DNA of 64,000 nt from the NCBI RefSeq assembly GCF_017309955.1, contig NZ_CP021248.1:682001-746000 (forward strand). Direction: 5' to 3'. Position 1 is the stretch's first letter. Every line of letters starts with the position of its first letter. Under the pieces are notes generated by a model. It ran no database searches. It was not told the origin of the DNA and saw nothing but the letters and a program-made list of their open reading frames with translations. The DNA is from Novosphingobium sp. KA1 (GTDB taxonomy: Bacteria > Pseudomonadota > Alphaproteobacteria > Sphingomonadales > Sphingomonadaceae). This document shows positions 25,522 through 34,915 of the stretch, piece after piece. Both the position numbers and the translations under genes were made by a program.

Positions 25522-25821
25522 TCCGAGTCTTTGCCGCAAATCATGCAATTTGTCGGTTCGGCCGCTCTATGTTCGCTTTATTGATGCGATCTATCAGGAC
25601 TTCGTCCTTGAGATCATGCGTATTTCGAAAAGATCGTGTTTCTCGGCGGCAACAAGCACCAACACCATGATTCGGGAACGTCCGGTATCCCATTGTCGCG
25701 GCCCCAAAGCTGACAAAGCAGAATGTCCCATCTCTGGCCGTTCAGGATCACCTTCATCGCGGTGAACGGAGGGCGGCTTTCAGGATGGCCGGATGTGGCG
25801 TTGAGTGTCAGCTATGTCGGC
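25522..25821. other. Intergenic, with one arm of a repeat pair
   Basis: No gene is seen. The 26-base segment 25719-25744 matches 46204-46229 at 22 of 26 positions in direct orientation, on the other side of the catabolic island. The spacer also separates the 3' ends of the truncated gene and the gamma-glutamyltransferase gene. Confidence 0.5.
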
Positions 25822-27318
25822 TCAGGCGACGCCAGCCCAGTTCTCGCGGCGCCAGTCTGCAATTCCGAATGGGCGGTTGGCACTGATTCCGGCGCAGGCG
25901 ATTGCACCGAACCGCATGTCGCCCCGCGGGAGAGCGACCGTTCGATGGCCGCGCTGCGTGAGGTCGGCCATGGCGGGGTGATCGTCCTCCACCAGCAGGT
26001 TGCCGTTCTCGCTGCGCCATCGCGGGGCATGGATCGCCGATGCCACGTCGGTTCCCGATCCCAAGACGCGCCGGATGACCTGGAGCAACGTCTGCACCTG
26101 GCCATCGGCACCTGGAGTGGCAAGGGCCATAAGGTCGCTGCCGTGGCGCAATTGCGCCGGTGCCAGCGTATGGACCGGACGCTTGCCGGGCGCTGCAGCA
26201 TTGGCGCCGCCGGTGAAGCCGCCAGCGCGATTGTTCAGCGTGATCCCGAGTTCGGGCACGAAGACGCAGGAGCCGAAATCGTCGAAAACCGAAACCAGCG
26301 AAGAGACGATGAGCCCGTCCGCATCGGCGGTAGATACGCCTGCGGTGTGCAAGTAGGCGCGGGGGCCGCCGCGCAGGCTCGCGCGTTCCGGATCGATGTT
26401 CAGTTGCGTGGCCAATAGATCGGCGCCAAGTCCGGCATTGTCGCGATGGGCGAATGCGGCTTCGGTCAGCTCCACGCCGATATGCTCACCCAGCGAGGCG
26501 TCCCCCCCGATCCTGCCGAGCCATTCTTCAAGGCCGGTAAGCGCCATGGCCAGCAGCACGCCTTGCGTCGGAGGCGGCTGGATCGCAATTTCGTACCCGG
26601 CGAATGACACTGTGAGCGGTGCATCGACTGGGGTGTCATGGGCGAGGAAGTCCTCCACCGCGAGCGCTCCGCCAAGCGATTGCACCCGTGCGGCGATCGT
26701 TTCGGCGATTGCGCCCCGGTAGAAGGTTGCAGGGCCGTCGCTGCCGATGGCCTTGAGCAGCACCGCCAGATCTGGCTGCATGAAACGTTCGCCGGCAGCG
26801 AGGCGGAGCAGGGACCAGCCAGCCGCACCGTGGCGCTCCAGCCTGGGGCGCTGCGCGATCGCTGCCTGCGCGAGCGTGGGGGAGACGGCGGCGCCATGTT
26901 CGGCAAGCCGGATCGCGGGGGCCAGCACTTCAGCCATTGGCAGACGGCCCCAGCGCGCGTGCATCGCATCCCAGCCGCCGCAAATTCCGGGCACGGTGAT
27001 GGAGTTCGGCCCATCGTCCGCAACCTGCTTCAGCCCGAGCGGGGCAGCCCCTGCGCCGGTGATTGCCAGCGTTTCGGTATGGTCGCCCACCAGGGCAAAC
27101 ATATCGCCTCCCAGCCCGCATGCATCGGGAGCCACGACGCACAGGACGGCCTGTGCCGCAATCGCGGCATCAACCGCCGATCCTCCCGCGAACAGTGCAT
27201 TCTGACCGGCAGCGACCGCCAGCGGATGCGCTGCCGATACTGCGCCAAGTTCCCCGTGCAGCGCCGGCGGGCAGGGGGAAGAGAAGGCGTCCGCGAGATT
27301 CCAGCCGTTGGTCGTCAT
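25822..27318 (-). CDS. Gamma-glutamyltransferase-family protein, apparently cytosolic
   Basis: A 498-residue Ntn hydrolase of the GGT family. The large-subunit part has AAGQNALFAGGSAVDAAIA, GLGGDMFALV and SITVPGICGGWDAMH. The processing Thr aligns to Thr325 in HTAGVSTADADG, followed by DDFGSCVFVPELGITLNNR and QTLLQVI. No signal peptide is present, unlike periplasmic GGTs, so it should act on an intracellular gamma-glutamyl or acyl-amide substrate. It starts two bases after the SDR stop and is the last gene of the leftward operon. Acylase activity (cephalosporin-acylase-like) is an alternative. Confidence 0.85.
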   Translation of the reverse strand: MTTNGWNLADAFSSPCPPALHGELGAVSAAHPLAVAAGQNALFAGGSAVDAAIAAQAVLCVVAPDACGLGGDMFALVGDHTETLAITGAGAAPLGLKQVADDGPNSITVPGICGGWDAMHARWGRLPMAEVLAPAIRLAEHGAAVSPTLAQAAIAQRPRLERHGAAGWSLLRLAAGERFMQPDLAVLLKAIGSDGPATFYRGAIAETIAARVQSLGGALAVEDFLAHDTPVDAPLTVSFAGYEIAIQPPPTQGVLLAMALTGLEEWLGRIGGDASLGEHIGVELTEAAFAHRDNAGLGADLLATQLNIDPERASLRGGPRAYLHTAGVSTADADGLIVSSLVSVFDDFGSCVFVPELGITLNNRAGGFTGGANAAAPGKRPVHTLAPAQLRHGSDLMALATPGADGQVQTLLQVIRRVLGSGTDVASAIHAPRWRSENGNLLVEDDHPAMADLTQRGHRTVALPRGDMRFGAIACAGISANRPFGIADWRRENWAGVA

Positions 27319-27320
27319 GT

Positions 27321-28061
27321 TCAGACCGCCGTATAGCCGCCGTCGATCACGATCGAGGTCCCTGCGATGTAGCGCCCGGCGGGCGACGTCAGCAGCAGCA
27401 CCGTGCTGGCCACTTCGTCCGGCGCGCCCTGACGGCGCAGCGGGATCTGCGCCTCGATTGCCTTGCGCTTGTCTTCGGGATCGTGCTGGTATTCCCAGAA
27501 GGGATCGTTGAACGGCGTTTCGATCCAGCCTGGCAGGATGCAGTTGATGCGGATCCCGTCCGGTCCAAGTTCGGCGGTGAGGCTGCGGGCAAGGCCGGGC
27601 AGCGCGGCCTTGGTCGCCTGATAGGCAGACATGCCCGCGTGCCCCCGGATCGCCCCGGTGGAGGAGATGAACACCACGCTGGCATTGTCCGACTTGCGCA
27701 GCCACGGCGCGGCGGCCTGTGTGAAGAAGAACGGCATCTTGAGATTGAGGGCGACCGAGTGGTCCCACATCTCGGTCGTCCAGTCGGCCAGAGCGGCGGA
27801 TTTCATCACGGCGGCCGTGACCAGCAGGGTGTCGACGCCGCCGAACTTCTCGGCCGCAAGCGCCACGGCCTCGAAAGGTACGTCCGGATCGGCGAGATCG
27901 CGCTGGAGGAATAGGCAGGCGCCGGGATGATCCTCTTCCGCCACCAGTGTGGCCTCGGGACGATGGTCGATCAGCACCACATTGTCTCCGCGCGCGCGGA
28001 AACCCTGAACCGAAGCGCGACCGATGCCGGTGGCGCCACCTGCGACAATGACTGTTGCCAT
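27321..28061 (-). CDS. Short-chain dehydrogenase/reductase
   Basis: A 246-residue classical SDR. Cofactor motif GGATGIG (8-14), acidic IDHRP after strand 2 suggesting NAD(H), catalytic Ser near FISSTG (133-134), Tyr147 and Lys151 in YQATK, and a C-terminal GTSIVIDGGYTAV. The substrate is unknown; within the operon it may oxidise an alcohol generated by the P450 or Rieske enzyme. It lies 12 bases after the P450 stop. Confidence 0.9.
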   Translation of the reverse strand: MATVIVAGGATGIGRASVQGFRARGDNVVLIDHRPEATLVAEEDHPGACLFLQRDLADPDVPFEAVALAAEKFGGVDTLLVTAAVMKSAALADWTTEMWDHSVALNLKMPFFFTQAAAPWLRKSDNASVVFISSTGAIRGHAGMSAYQATKAALPGLARSLTAELGPDGIRINCILPGWIETPFNDPFWEYQHDPEDKRKAIEAQIPLRRQGAPDEVASTVLLLTSPAGRYIAGTSIVIDGGYTAV

Positions 28062-28073
28062 GGGGCTATTTCC

Positions 28074-29276
28074 TCAGGATTTGGGAGTGAGTGCGAGCGG
28101 CAGGCTGGCGAGGCCGCGCAGGCCCGGCACCAGACGCAGCTCGGAGGGGCCGGTGGTTTCGAGCGTTTCGACCTTTTCGGCAAGCGCGCGGAAGAACACT
28201 TCGCCTTCGAGGCGCGCCATCATCTGCGCGACGCAGCCGTGAATGCCGGTGCCGTAGCCGATCTGATGCGAAATCCGGCGGTGAATGTCGAAACGATCAG
28301 GCTCGTCCCAGACCGCGGGATCGCGTCCGGCCGAGCCGATCAGAACCAGAACCTTCTCATGCTTGCCCAGCTGCTGGCCGGCAAATTCGAAAGCCTCGGT
28401 GGTCGTGCGGAACAGGCTTTGCGAGGAGCTGTCATAGCGGGTCGCTTCCTCGAACGCGGCGCGGGCGAGCGAGGGATCCTTGCGCAGCGCCTGCCACTGG
28501 TCCTGATGCTCGGCCAGGGCGCGAAGGCACAGCCCGATGGAGTCGATCGTGGTATCCACGCCCGCCGAAAGGAAGGAGCGTACCAGCAGCTTGGCTTCGG
28601 CATGGGTGATGTCGCCCTCGTCGGCGGAAGCATAGATCGCCGCGCCGAGACCGTCCGGGGTGAGTGCGCTGCGCTCGCAGCGGGCATCGATCCAGCCGCT
28701 TACTTCTTCGGCGCGCTTCATGAGTTCGTCGTACCAGGCCGTGCGCGGGCCGAAGGCGCCGAAGACGATGCCGCCGTAGATCAGCATGATCTCGCGGTCG
28801 AGCCTGGGCATGCCGACCGCATCGGGAAAGACCGTCAGCGGGAACGGCTGCACAAGGTCGTACACCGCCTCGATCTTGCGTTTTTCGAGTGCTGCTGTGA
28901 ACAGTTCGTCGGCCACTTTCTCAAAGCCGCCGCGCATGGCTTTTAGCGCCTTGGCGTTGAGCGCGCGCATCATCACCCGGCGGGTGCGTTCGTGCTCGGG
29001 TGGATCGACTTCGAGGATGATGCTGGGCTGGCGCCAGTTCGGTTCCTTGAAGTAGTTGGTGAGCCCGCCGCCGCCGGCATTGCTGAAGCGCTGCCAGTCG
29101 CCGAGCACTTCCTTCACTTGCGCGTGATGCTGGACGACCCAGATCTGGTGTTGTTCCAGCCAGACCACCGGCCCCAGTGCACGAAGCTGCGCATAATGGC
29201 TGTACGGGTCGGCGCGGAAGCTTTCCGAGAAGGGATCGAGATCGGAGACGACGCGCCGGTCCATGGCGATGTTCAT
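28074..29276 (-). CDS. Cytochrome P450
   Basis: A 400-residue soluble bacterial P450. The I-helix is SAGVDTTID (237-245), the ExxR is EATR (277-280), and the haem loop is IGYGTGIHGCVAQ with Cys348 as ligand. The N-terminus (DLDPFSESFRADPYSHYAQLRALGPVVWL) is typical of class I P450s that hydroxylate or O-demethylate small aromatics. It needs a ferredoxin and reductase, neither of which is in the window. Its ATG overlaps the hydantoinase B stop by four bases. Confidence 0.92.
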   Translation of the reverse strand: MNIAMDRRVVSDLDPFSESFRADPYSHYAQLRALGPVVWLEQHQIWVVQHHAQVKEVLGDWQRFSNAGGGGLTNYFKEPNWRQPSIILEVDPPEHERTRRVMMRALNAKALKAMRGGFEKVADELFTAALEKRKIEAVYDLVQPFPLTVFPDAVGMPRLDREIMLIYGGIVFGAFGPRTAWYDELMKRAEEVSGWIDARCERSALTPDGLGAAIYASADEGDITHAEAKLLVRSFLSAGVDTTIDSIGLCLRALAEHQDQWQALRKDPSLARAAFEEATRYDSSSQSLFRTTTEAFEFAGQQLGKHEKVLVLIGSAGRDPAVWDEPDRFDIHRRISHQIGYGTGIHGCVAQMMARLEGEVFFRALAEKVETLETTGPSELRLVPGLRGLASLPLALTPKS

Positions 29277-31033
29277 CGGGCAAGCTCCTTCATCCGGGCG
29301 CGAAGGGTGCTGGTTCCGGCCACGTCGAGCGTGCCGTCCTCCTCCAGTACGACGCCGTAGGCCTCGCAGGCATGCCTGGGGGTGATGCGGCCGTCGATGA
29401 TGTCTTCCAGCACGCGGTGGGGCTCACGACCGAGCGGGTCGCCGAACCCGCCGCCGCCCGCCATGACATGGCGATAGAGATCGCCGGTGCCCAATGTCAG
29501 TGCGCGGGTGGGCATGGCAGGCAAAGCTTCCTCGCCCCCTGCACGGACCAGCAGGTTGCTGGCGGGCGCGCCCGGCAGGCCGCCGTCGAGGCCATGCGGC
29601 GGATGCGTGACTTTGTCGGAACGGACGCCGAAATAGACGTCGTCAGCGAGCACGCGGTACTCGCGGAGGATGCCCAGGCCGCCGCGATTGCGTCCGGCGC
29701 CGCCGGTATCCGGCATCAGGCCATAGCGTTCGACGCGGATCGGGTAATCGGCCTCGATCGTCTCGATCGGGACGTTGGCCTGGTTGGAGGCCATGTGCGG
29801 CACGCCTTCCTCGCCGTCGTGCTCGCTCGTCGCGCCCCATACGCCCATGACGCATTCGGAAAACACGAAGGTCTCGCCCTCGATGCGCCCGCTGAAGCTG
29901 GGCAGGGTGGAGCCGCCGGCGCCGTCCGCCGTCACCCGGTCCGGCACGGCCGCCGCCAGCGCGCCGAACACGCAGTCGACGATGCGATAGCCGGTGATGC
30001 CGCGGGCGCCGCAGGGCGCCGGGTAGGTGCAGTTGAGCACGCTGGCTTCGGGGGCGACAACATGGATCGGGCGGGTATAGCCGTGGCAGTTGGGCACGTC
30101 CGCGCCCATGATCGAGCGCAGCGCCGCGTAGACGTTCGACTTGCAGAACGAGATCGGCGCATTGATGCCGCCGCGCACTTGCGGCGCGGTCCCGGTCCAG
30201 TCTGCCGTGACTTCGTCGTCCGCCACGGTCAGGGCAAGGCGGAACACGATCGGCTGGGGATCGTCGCCAAGCCCGTCGATATGGTCTTCGAAGGTGTAGG
30301 TACCGTCCGGAATCTCGCGGAATGCCGCGCGGGCGAGGCGTTCCGCATAGTCATGGAGGGCAAGGCCGTAGTCGCGCACCGTCCCGGCGCCGTGCCGCTC
30401 GATCATTGCGGTGAGGCCGCGCGCACCGGCAACGGCGGCGGCAAGTTGCGCCTCGATATCGCCCAGCACGAGGTCCGGCGTGCGCACGTTGGCGGCGATC
30501 ACGCGCGGCAGGACGGGGTCCGGCACGCCGGCCCGGCGCAGCTTCAGGAAGGGTAGTCGCAGCCCTTCCTGATGGATTTCGACCGCGCTCAGCGAATTGC
30601 TGCCGGGCACCAGCCCACCGACGTCGACATGATGGGCGATGGTTGCGGCCCATCCCTGGATCGCTCCGTCATGGAAGATCGGTTTGACGACGTAGATATC
30701 CGGCAGGTGCTGGCCAGAGGCGAGATAGGGGTCGTTGCCGATGAAGACATCGCCGTCATGGATGTCTCCGGCATATTCGTCCATCAGGTGGCGCATCGCG
30801 TCGCGGAAGCTGCCGAGGTGCATCGGGGTGGTGAGGCCCTGCGCCAGATTTTCACCCTCGGCGTCGCAAAGCGCGGTGGAGAAGTCCATCGCGTCGCGCA
30901 CGATCGGCGAATGGGCCGTGCGCATGAGGATCAGCGCCATCTCGTCGGCAATGGCCTCGAAGCCGTTCTTGAACACTTCGAGAAGGATGGGATCAACGTT
31001 GCTGGCCATTGGGGAACTCGTGGCGGAATTCAT
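29273..31033 (-). CDS. Hydantoinase B / 5-oxoprolinase beta-type subunit
   Basis: A 586-residue protein of the HyuB family: DPILLEVFKNGFEAIADEMALILMRTAHSPIVRDAMDFS at the N-terminus (quoted in part as family signature), GNDPYLASGQHLPD, and the Gly-rich C-terminal end AGGGGFGDPLGREP. With HyuA it forms an ATP-dependent enzyme that opens lactam rings (N-methylhydantoin, 5-oxoproline) or carboxylates ketones. Length and order are normal. Its start at 31033 overlaps the HyuA stop. Confidence 0.9.
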   Translation of the reverse strand: MNSATSSPMASNVDPILLEVFKNGFEAIADEMALILMRTAHSPIVRDAMDFSTALCDAEGENLAQGLTTPMHLGSFRDAMRHLMDEYAGDIHDGDVFIGNDPYLASGQHLPDIYVVKPIFHDGAIQGWAATIAHHVDVGGLVPGSNSLSAVEIHQEGLRLPFLKLRRAGVPDPVLPRVIAANVRTPDLVLGDIEAQLAAAVAGARGLTAMIERHGAGTVRDYGLALHDYAERLARAAFREIPDGTYTFEDHIDGLGDDPQPIVFRLALTVADDEVTADWTGTAPQVRGGINAPISFCKSNVYAALRSIMGADVPNCHGYTRPIHVVAPEASVLNCTYPAPCGARGITGYRIVDCVFGALAAAVPDRVTADGAGGSTLPSFSGRIEGETFVFSECVMGVWGATSEHDGEEGVPHMASNQANVPIETIEADYPIRVERYGLMPDTGGAGRNRGGLGILREYRVLADDVYFGVRSDKVTHPPHGLDGGLPGAPASNLLVRAGGEEALPAMPTRALTLGTGDLYRHVMAGGGGFGDPLGREPHRVLEDIIDGRITPRHACEAYGVVLEEDGTLDVAGTSTLRARMKELAR

Positions 31034-33204
31034 TGCGAGGCTCCCGTTTCCAGAACCTGTTCGCGCTGGCCTGCAAGTCCCGATTCCGGGGCCGACGCCA
31101 GCGTGATGACGATGTTGCCGCCTGGATCGCGCAGGGCGCTGCATCCGGGCGGAACGACGGTCGTGCCTTCGTATTCCTCGACGATCAGTGGGCCGGGGCG
31201 GTCCGTCAGCGAGAGATCGGCGCGGCTCACGACTGGGGTTTCGATCAAGCCGTGCTCAGGGCCGAAGTAGGCTTGGCGGTTGAAGCCATGTTCGCTTCGC
31301 TCAGGCTGGGCGGCGTCCCGGATCGTGTCCGACCCTTGCGGCGGGATCGTGCCGATGGCGCGCAGGGTGACGATCTCGATGGCATGGTCGCCAAGGTCGT
31401 GTCCGTAGCTGCGGCGGTGTTCGGCCTCGAAACCGGCGCGCATGGCCGCCAGCGAACCGGCGTCGAGCGGTCCGCGTGGCAGATCCACGCCCAGTTCGAA
31501 CCCCTGGCCGCGATAACGCAGGTCCGCGCGCCAGGCGAGGCGCAGCGTGGGAGCCTCGCCGAGTTCGGAGCGAACCGCGCCTTCCAGCCGGTCCAGCACG
31601 GCAGCCATGTCCGCCAGCACAGCATCGCCCACTGCTAGCGTGCGCCCGAACGCAGCGGAGCGGGTCACTTCGTGATCGGTGAACAGCAGGCCGACCGCAC
31701 TGAACACGCCGGCACCGGGCGGTACGATGACTTTCGTCATACCCAGTTCCCGTGCGAGCGCGGCGGCGTGGATGCCACCATTGCCGCCGAAGGCAAACAG
31801 GGCGAAGTCGCGCGGGTCGCGCCCGCGATAGGTCGATACGGCCTTCACCGCACGCATCATGGCCGAGTTGGCAAGGCGGTGAATGCCCCATGCAGAGGCG
31901 TGCAGATCGCGGTCCAGCGGCCGGCACACACTCCGCTCGATGGCCTCGCGGGACAGGCTGGCGTCGATCGGCACGGCGCCGCCCGCCAGAGCCGAAGGGT
32001 TGAGGTAGCCGAGCACGACATTGGCGTCGGTCACTGTCGCATCGGTGCCGCCGGCGCCGTAGCAGGCTGGACCCGGCACCGCGCCGGCGCTGTCCGGCCC
32101 GACCTTGAGCGCGCCGCCCGCGTCGATCCGCACGATGCTGCCGCCGCCCGCGCCCACTTCCGAAACGTCGATAACCGGCAGCTTCAGTGCATAGCCGCCG
32201 CCCTTGGCCAGCGCGCTCGACATCGAGATGCCGCCGCCAACCTCATATTCGTCGGTAGAGACCAGCCTACCGCCCTCGATCAGCGAGGCCTTGGCAGTCG
32301 TTCCGCCCATGTCGAAAGTGATGACATCACCGTGCCCGGCCTTGCCCCCCAGCCTTGCCGCGCCGACGACGCCCGCCGCCGGGCCGCTTTCGACCACGGT
32401 TGCAGGGCGTTCGATCACCCGGTCCACGTCAAGCAGGCCGCCGCCCGATTGCATCATCAGCAGGCGGCCGGAAAGCCCGGCATCACGCAGCCGGTCCTGC
32501 AGGGCGGAGAGGTACTGGCTGATCACCGGGCCGATGTAGGCGTTGACGACCGTAGTGCTGGTCCGCTCGTACTCGCGGATTTCGGGTAGCACCTCGTGGC
32601 TTGCGCAGACGAACGTGCCTTCCGGCAGCTCTTCGCGCAGGATCCGTTCGGCCTCGCGTTCGTGCTCGGGATTGGCGTAGCTGTGCAGGAAGCAGATCGC
32701 CACAGCCTCGACCGCCTGATCGGCAAGGTGAGCGGCTACGGCACGAACGGCAGCGGTATCGAGATCGCGCACCACCTCTCCGCGCGGACCCAGACGTTCG
32801 GGCACTTCCATGCGCAGGCGGCGCGGCGCCAGCGGCGCGGGCTTGCGATAGAGCGGCTCGTAGAGGCGCGGCACACGGATGCGGCGCAGTTCGAGCACGT
32901 CGCGGAAGCCCTCCGTGGTCACCAGCGCCGTGCGCGCGCCCTTGCCTTCGAGGATCGCGTTGGTGGCGATCGTGGAGGCGTGCAGGATCTCGTCGAAGCG
33001 GTCCGGAGCAAGGCCAAGCCGCCCTGCCACTTCGGCGATGCCGGCAAGGATGGCGCGGGCATAATCGTCCGGCGTGGTCGGCGTCTTGGCGGTGGTCAGG
33101 CTGCCGTCGGGTGAAAGGCAGGCGATATCGGTGAAGGTCCCGCCGATATCGGCGGAAATGCGGAAGCCCGATGTCGTTTGCCCCAATGTGGTTGGTACAG
33201 TCAT
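31030..33204 (-). CDS. Hydantoinase A / 5-oxoprolinase alpha-type subunit
   Basis: A 724-residue ASKHA-fold ATPase subunit. The phosphate-1 motif is ISADIGGTFTDIACL, with HASTIATNAILEGKGA, VITFDMGGTTAKASLI and FGGNGGIHAAALARELG. It couples ATP hydrolysis to ring opening by the B subunit. Next to a GGT-family enzyme and a glutamine-synthetase-like ligase, a 5-oxoproline or gamma-lactam substrate is attractive; a hydantoin or an acetophenone-carboxylase-like role cannot be excluded. It follows the enolase-superfamily gene by one base. Confidence 0.9.
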   Translation of the reverse strand: MTVPTTLGQTTSGFRISADIGGTFTDIACLSPDGSLTTAKTPTTPDDYARAILAGIAEVAGRLGLAPDRFDEILHASTIATNAILEGKGARTALVTTEGFRDVLELRRIRVPRLYEPLYRKPAPLAPRRLRMEVPERLGPRGEVVRDLDTAAVRAVAAHLADQAVEAVAICFLHSYANPEHEREAERILREELPEGTFVCASHEVLPEIREYERTSTTVVNAYIGPVISQYLSALQDRLRDAGLSGRLLMMQSGGGLLDVDRVIERPATVVESGPAAGVVGAARLGGKAGHGDVITFDMGGTTAKASLIEGGRLVSTDEYEVGGGISMSSALAKGGGYALKLPVIDVSEVGAGGGSIVRIDAGGALKVGPDSAGAVPGPACYGAGGTDATVTDANVVLGYLNPSALAGGAVPIDASLSREAIERSVCRPLDRDLHASAWGIHRLANSAMMRAVKAVSTYRGRDPRDFALFAFGGNGGIHAAALARELGMTKVIVPPGAGVFSAVGLLFTDHEVTRSAAFGRTLAVGDAVLADMAAVLDRLEGAVRSELGEAPTLRLAWRADLRYRGQGFELGVDLPRGPLDAGSLAAMRAGFEAEHRRSYGHDLGDHAIEIVTLRAIGTIPPQGSDTIRDAAQPERSEHGFNRQAYFGPEHGLIETPVVSRADLSLTDRPGPLIVEEYEGTTVVPPGCSALRDPGGNIVITLASAPESGLAGQREQVLETGASQ

Positions 33205-33205
33205 A

Positions 33206-34360
33206 TCAGTGACACCGGTAGTGCATTAGCTTGTCCTCATCGACGGTGATGCCGAGGCCCGGCGCATCGAGCGGTAGGATTGCGCCGTCCTTGAAGCCCA
33301 TCGGTTCGGCCAGCACGTCGTCTTCGTAGTAGCGTCCCGCGACCTTGCAGGGATGGGTTCCTGCCGGCGCGCTGACCGCGATCACGGCGCCCAAGGTCAC
33401 AGGCGGCTGGGCGAGCGCGAAGTGGACGTTGGCGGCCGTGCCGATCGCGGATTCGATCGAGCCGTTGACGTCGCAGGCCATCAACTGGGCGCCGGCGACA
33501 TGGGCGACCTTGGCCGCGCCGACGAAACCGCCCGCCTTGGCGAGGTAGATGGAGATGGCATCCGCCGCGCGCGCACCGCTGACGTCCAGGGCGTCGCTGA
33601 TATTCCAGCAGCTCTCATCGGCGATGATGGAAACGCCCGACTTCGCGGTGACCTCCGCCATATAAGTAAGCCCTGTAGTGGGTTGTTCGACCATGCTGAC
33701 GCCGGCTTCGACCAGTCGCGCGACGATCTTCGAAGCGGGTTTGCCATGGCCGTAACCCTGGTTCGCATCGAGACGCAGGGTGAAATCGTCCCCAAGCTCG
33801 CGGCGCAAGGCCGCGACGAGGCGAATGTCGCGCTCGGCATCGACGCCGCCCTTGATCTGGAGCGAGCGTACCCCGTCTGCAGCCGCCTCGGCGCCTTCCG
33901 CCAGCGCCTCGGTTTCGTCCATCAGGCCGATCATGTGGGCGACGGCAACGGATTCGCGCACTGCACCGCCCAGCAGCTTGTAGACGGGCTGGCCGACGAT
34001 CTTGCCCCATGCGTCATGCAGGGCGATATCGACTGCGCACTTGGCATAGACATTTCCGACCACGAGCCGGTCCATGGCCTGCCGAGCGGCGGTTACCGCC
34101 GTGGCATCGAGGCCGACGAGAGCAGGGCCAAGCACTGTATTGACGATGTGCGTCACGGTTTCCTGAGTTTCGCCGCAGCGCCGTTCCCAGTCACCACCCC
34201 AGTCGGGGAGCGGAGTCGCTTCACCGAAGCCAACGATGCCGCCCTCGGTCTCGATTCGAACCGCGACGAAGCCGCCTAGGTCTGCCACCAGTCCCGCCCA
34301 GCGAAAATCGCGGCGCGGCGGAAGACGGAAGGGAAAGGCTTCGACTTTGACGATCTTCAA
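33206..34360 (-). CDS. Enolase-superfamily enzyme (muconate lactonising/mandelate racemase type)
   Basis: A 384-residue enzyme. Likely catalytic residues are Lys170 (SLQIKGG), metal ligands Asp198 (LRLDANQGY), Glu225 (VEQPTT) and Asp248 (IIADES), and Lys275 (YLAKAGG). Lysines on both sides of the barrel place it in the MLE subgroup (cycloisomerase, racemase or dehydratase). The start is a TTG at 34360 preceded by AGGAGGA; an ATG just before is out of frame. It is the first gene of the leftward operon. The palindrome TTTCCTATAGGAAA lies about 50 bases upstream. Confidence 0.88.
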   Translation of the reverse strand: MKIVKVEAFPFRLPPRRDFRWAGLVADLGGFVAVRIETEGGIVGFGEATPLPDWGGDWERRCGETQETVTHIVNTVLGPALVGLDATAVTAARQAMDRLVVGNVYAKCAVDIALHDAWGKIVGQPVYKLLGGAVRESVAVAHMIGLMDETEALAEGAEAAADGVRSLQIKGGVDAERDIRLVAALRRELGDDFTLRLDANQGYGHGKPASKIVARLVEAGVSMVEQPTTGLTYMAEVTAKSGVSIIADESCWNISDALDVSGARAADAISIYLAKAGGFVGAAKVAHVAGAQLMACDVNGSIESAIGTAANVHFALAQPPVTLGAVIAVSAPAGTHPCKVAGRYYEDDVLAEPMGFKDGAILPLDAPGLGITVDEDKLMHYRCH

Positions 34361-34915
34361 GGCATTCCTCCTGCTGGGCGTAGATTGCGGGGATGCCTAA
34401 CACAGATATTTCCTATAGGAAAATAAATTTATCGAGGCGTGCGTTATCGTTTGCCGCCGGGCCGTGCCTTTTGCCGTGGACCTGCGTCTGCGCTTAGCTC
34501 TGGGCGAACTCGCCGCCGACGAACCCCCTCCTTTGCATTTCCTAAATTTGCATAAATTTCAACGAAATCTGCATGAATTCCGGGCAAACGAGAATCGCAA
34601 CGGTCGGAAATCATGTTAGCTGAACATGCCCGTTTCCTCGCGCGGAGTCTTTGCATGGAGCGCTGCAACTTTATGCCGTCAGCGCTCTGTTTGGCCTGAT
34701 CGGGAGGAGCGCACTAGCACGTGCGGCATTCAGGTCCGCTGCCATTTGGAAAATACGTTTTGCAAAAAATCCGCAGAAAATAGCCATTCTAACGCAAGAT
34801 TTCTCAAAATCTGGCTATTTCCGATTTTCTGAAAAAATTTCCCTCTTTTTCTTCTTAGGAAAATTGATAACGTCGCAGAGCTTGATGACCCAACCAGTAT
34901 GAGTCTCTCGGTTCC
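34361..34915. promoter_or_regulatory. Divergent promoter region of the catabolic island
   Basis: The 555 bases contain no supported gene. They include a perfect palindrome at 34409-34422, a related half-site TTTCCTAAA at 34538-34546 and TTAGGAAAA at 34855-34863, the last close to the Rieske oxygenase start. AT-rich stretches flank these sites. They are candidate operators for the XRE-cupin regulator at 43823-44455. Confidence 0.6.
34409..34422. promoter_or_regulatory. Palindromic operator candidate
   Basis: TTTCCTATAGGAAA, a perfect 14-base palindrome about 50 bases upstream of the leftward operon. The same core occurs at 43788-43805 beside the regulator gene. Confidence 0.6.

Noticed and set aside
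27319..27768. N-terminal extension of the gamma-glutamyltransferase frame
   Set aside because: It overlaps the SDR gene in another frame and is Arg-rich nonsense; the start at 27318 fits the family and spacing.
29177..30556. Long open frame antisense to the hydantoinase B gene
   Set aside because: It is Ala/Arg/His/Gly-rich, has no ribosome binding site, and mirrors a well-supported gene; such frames are common in GC-rich DNA.
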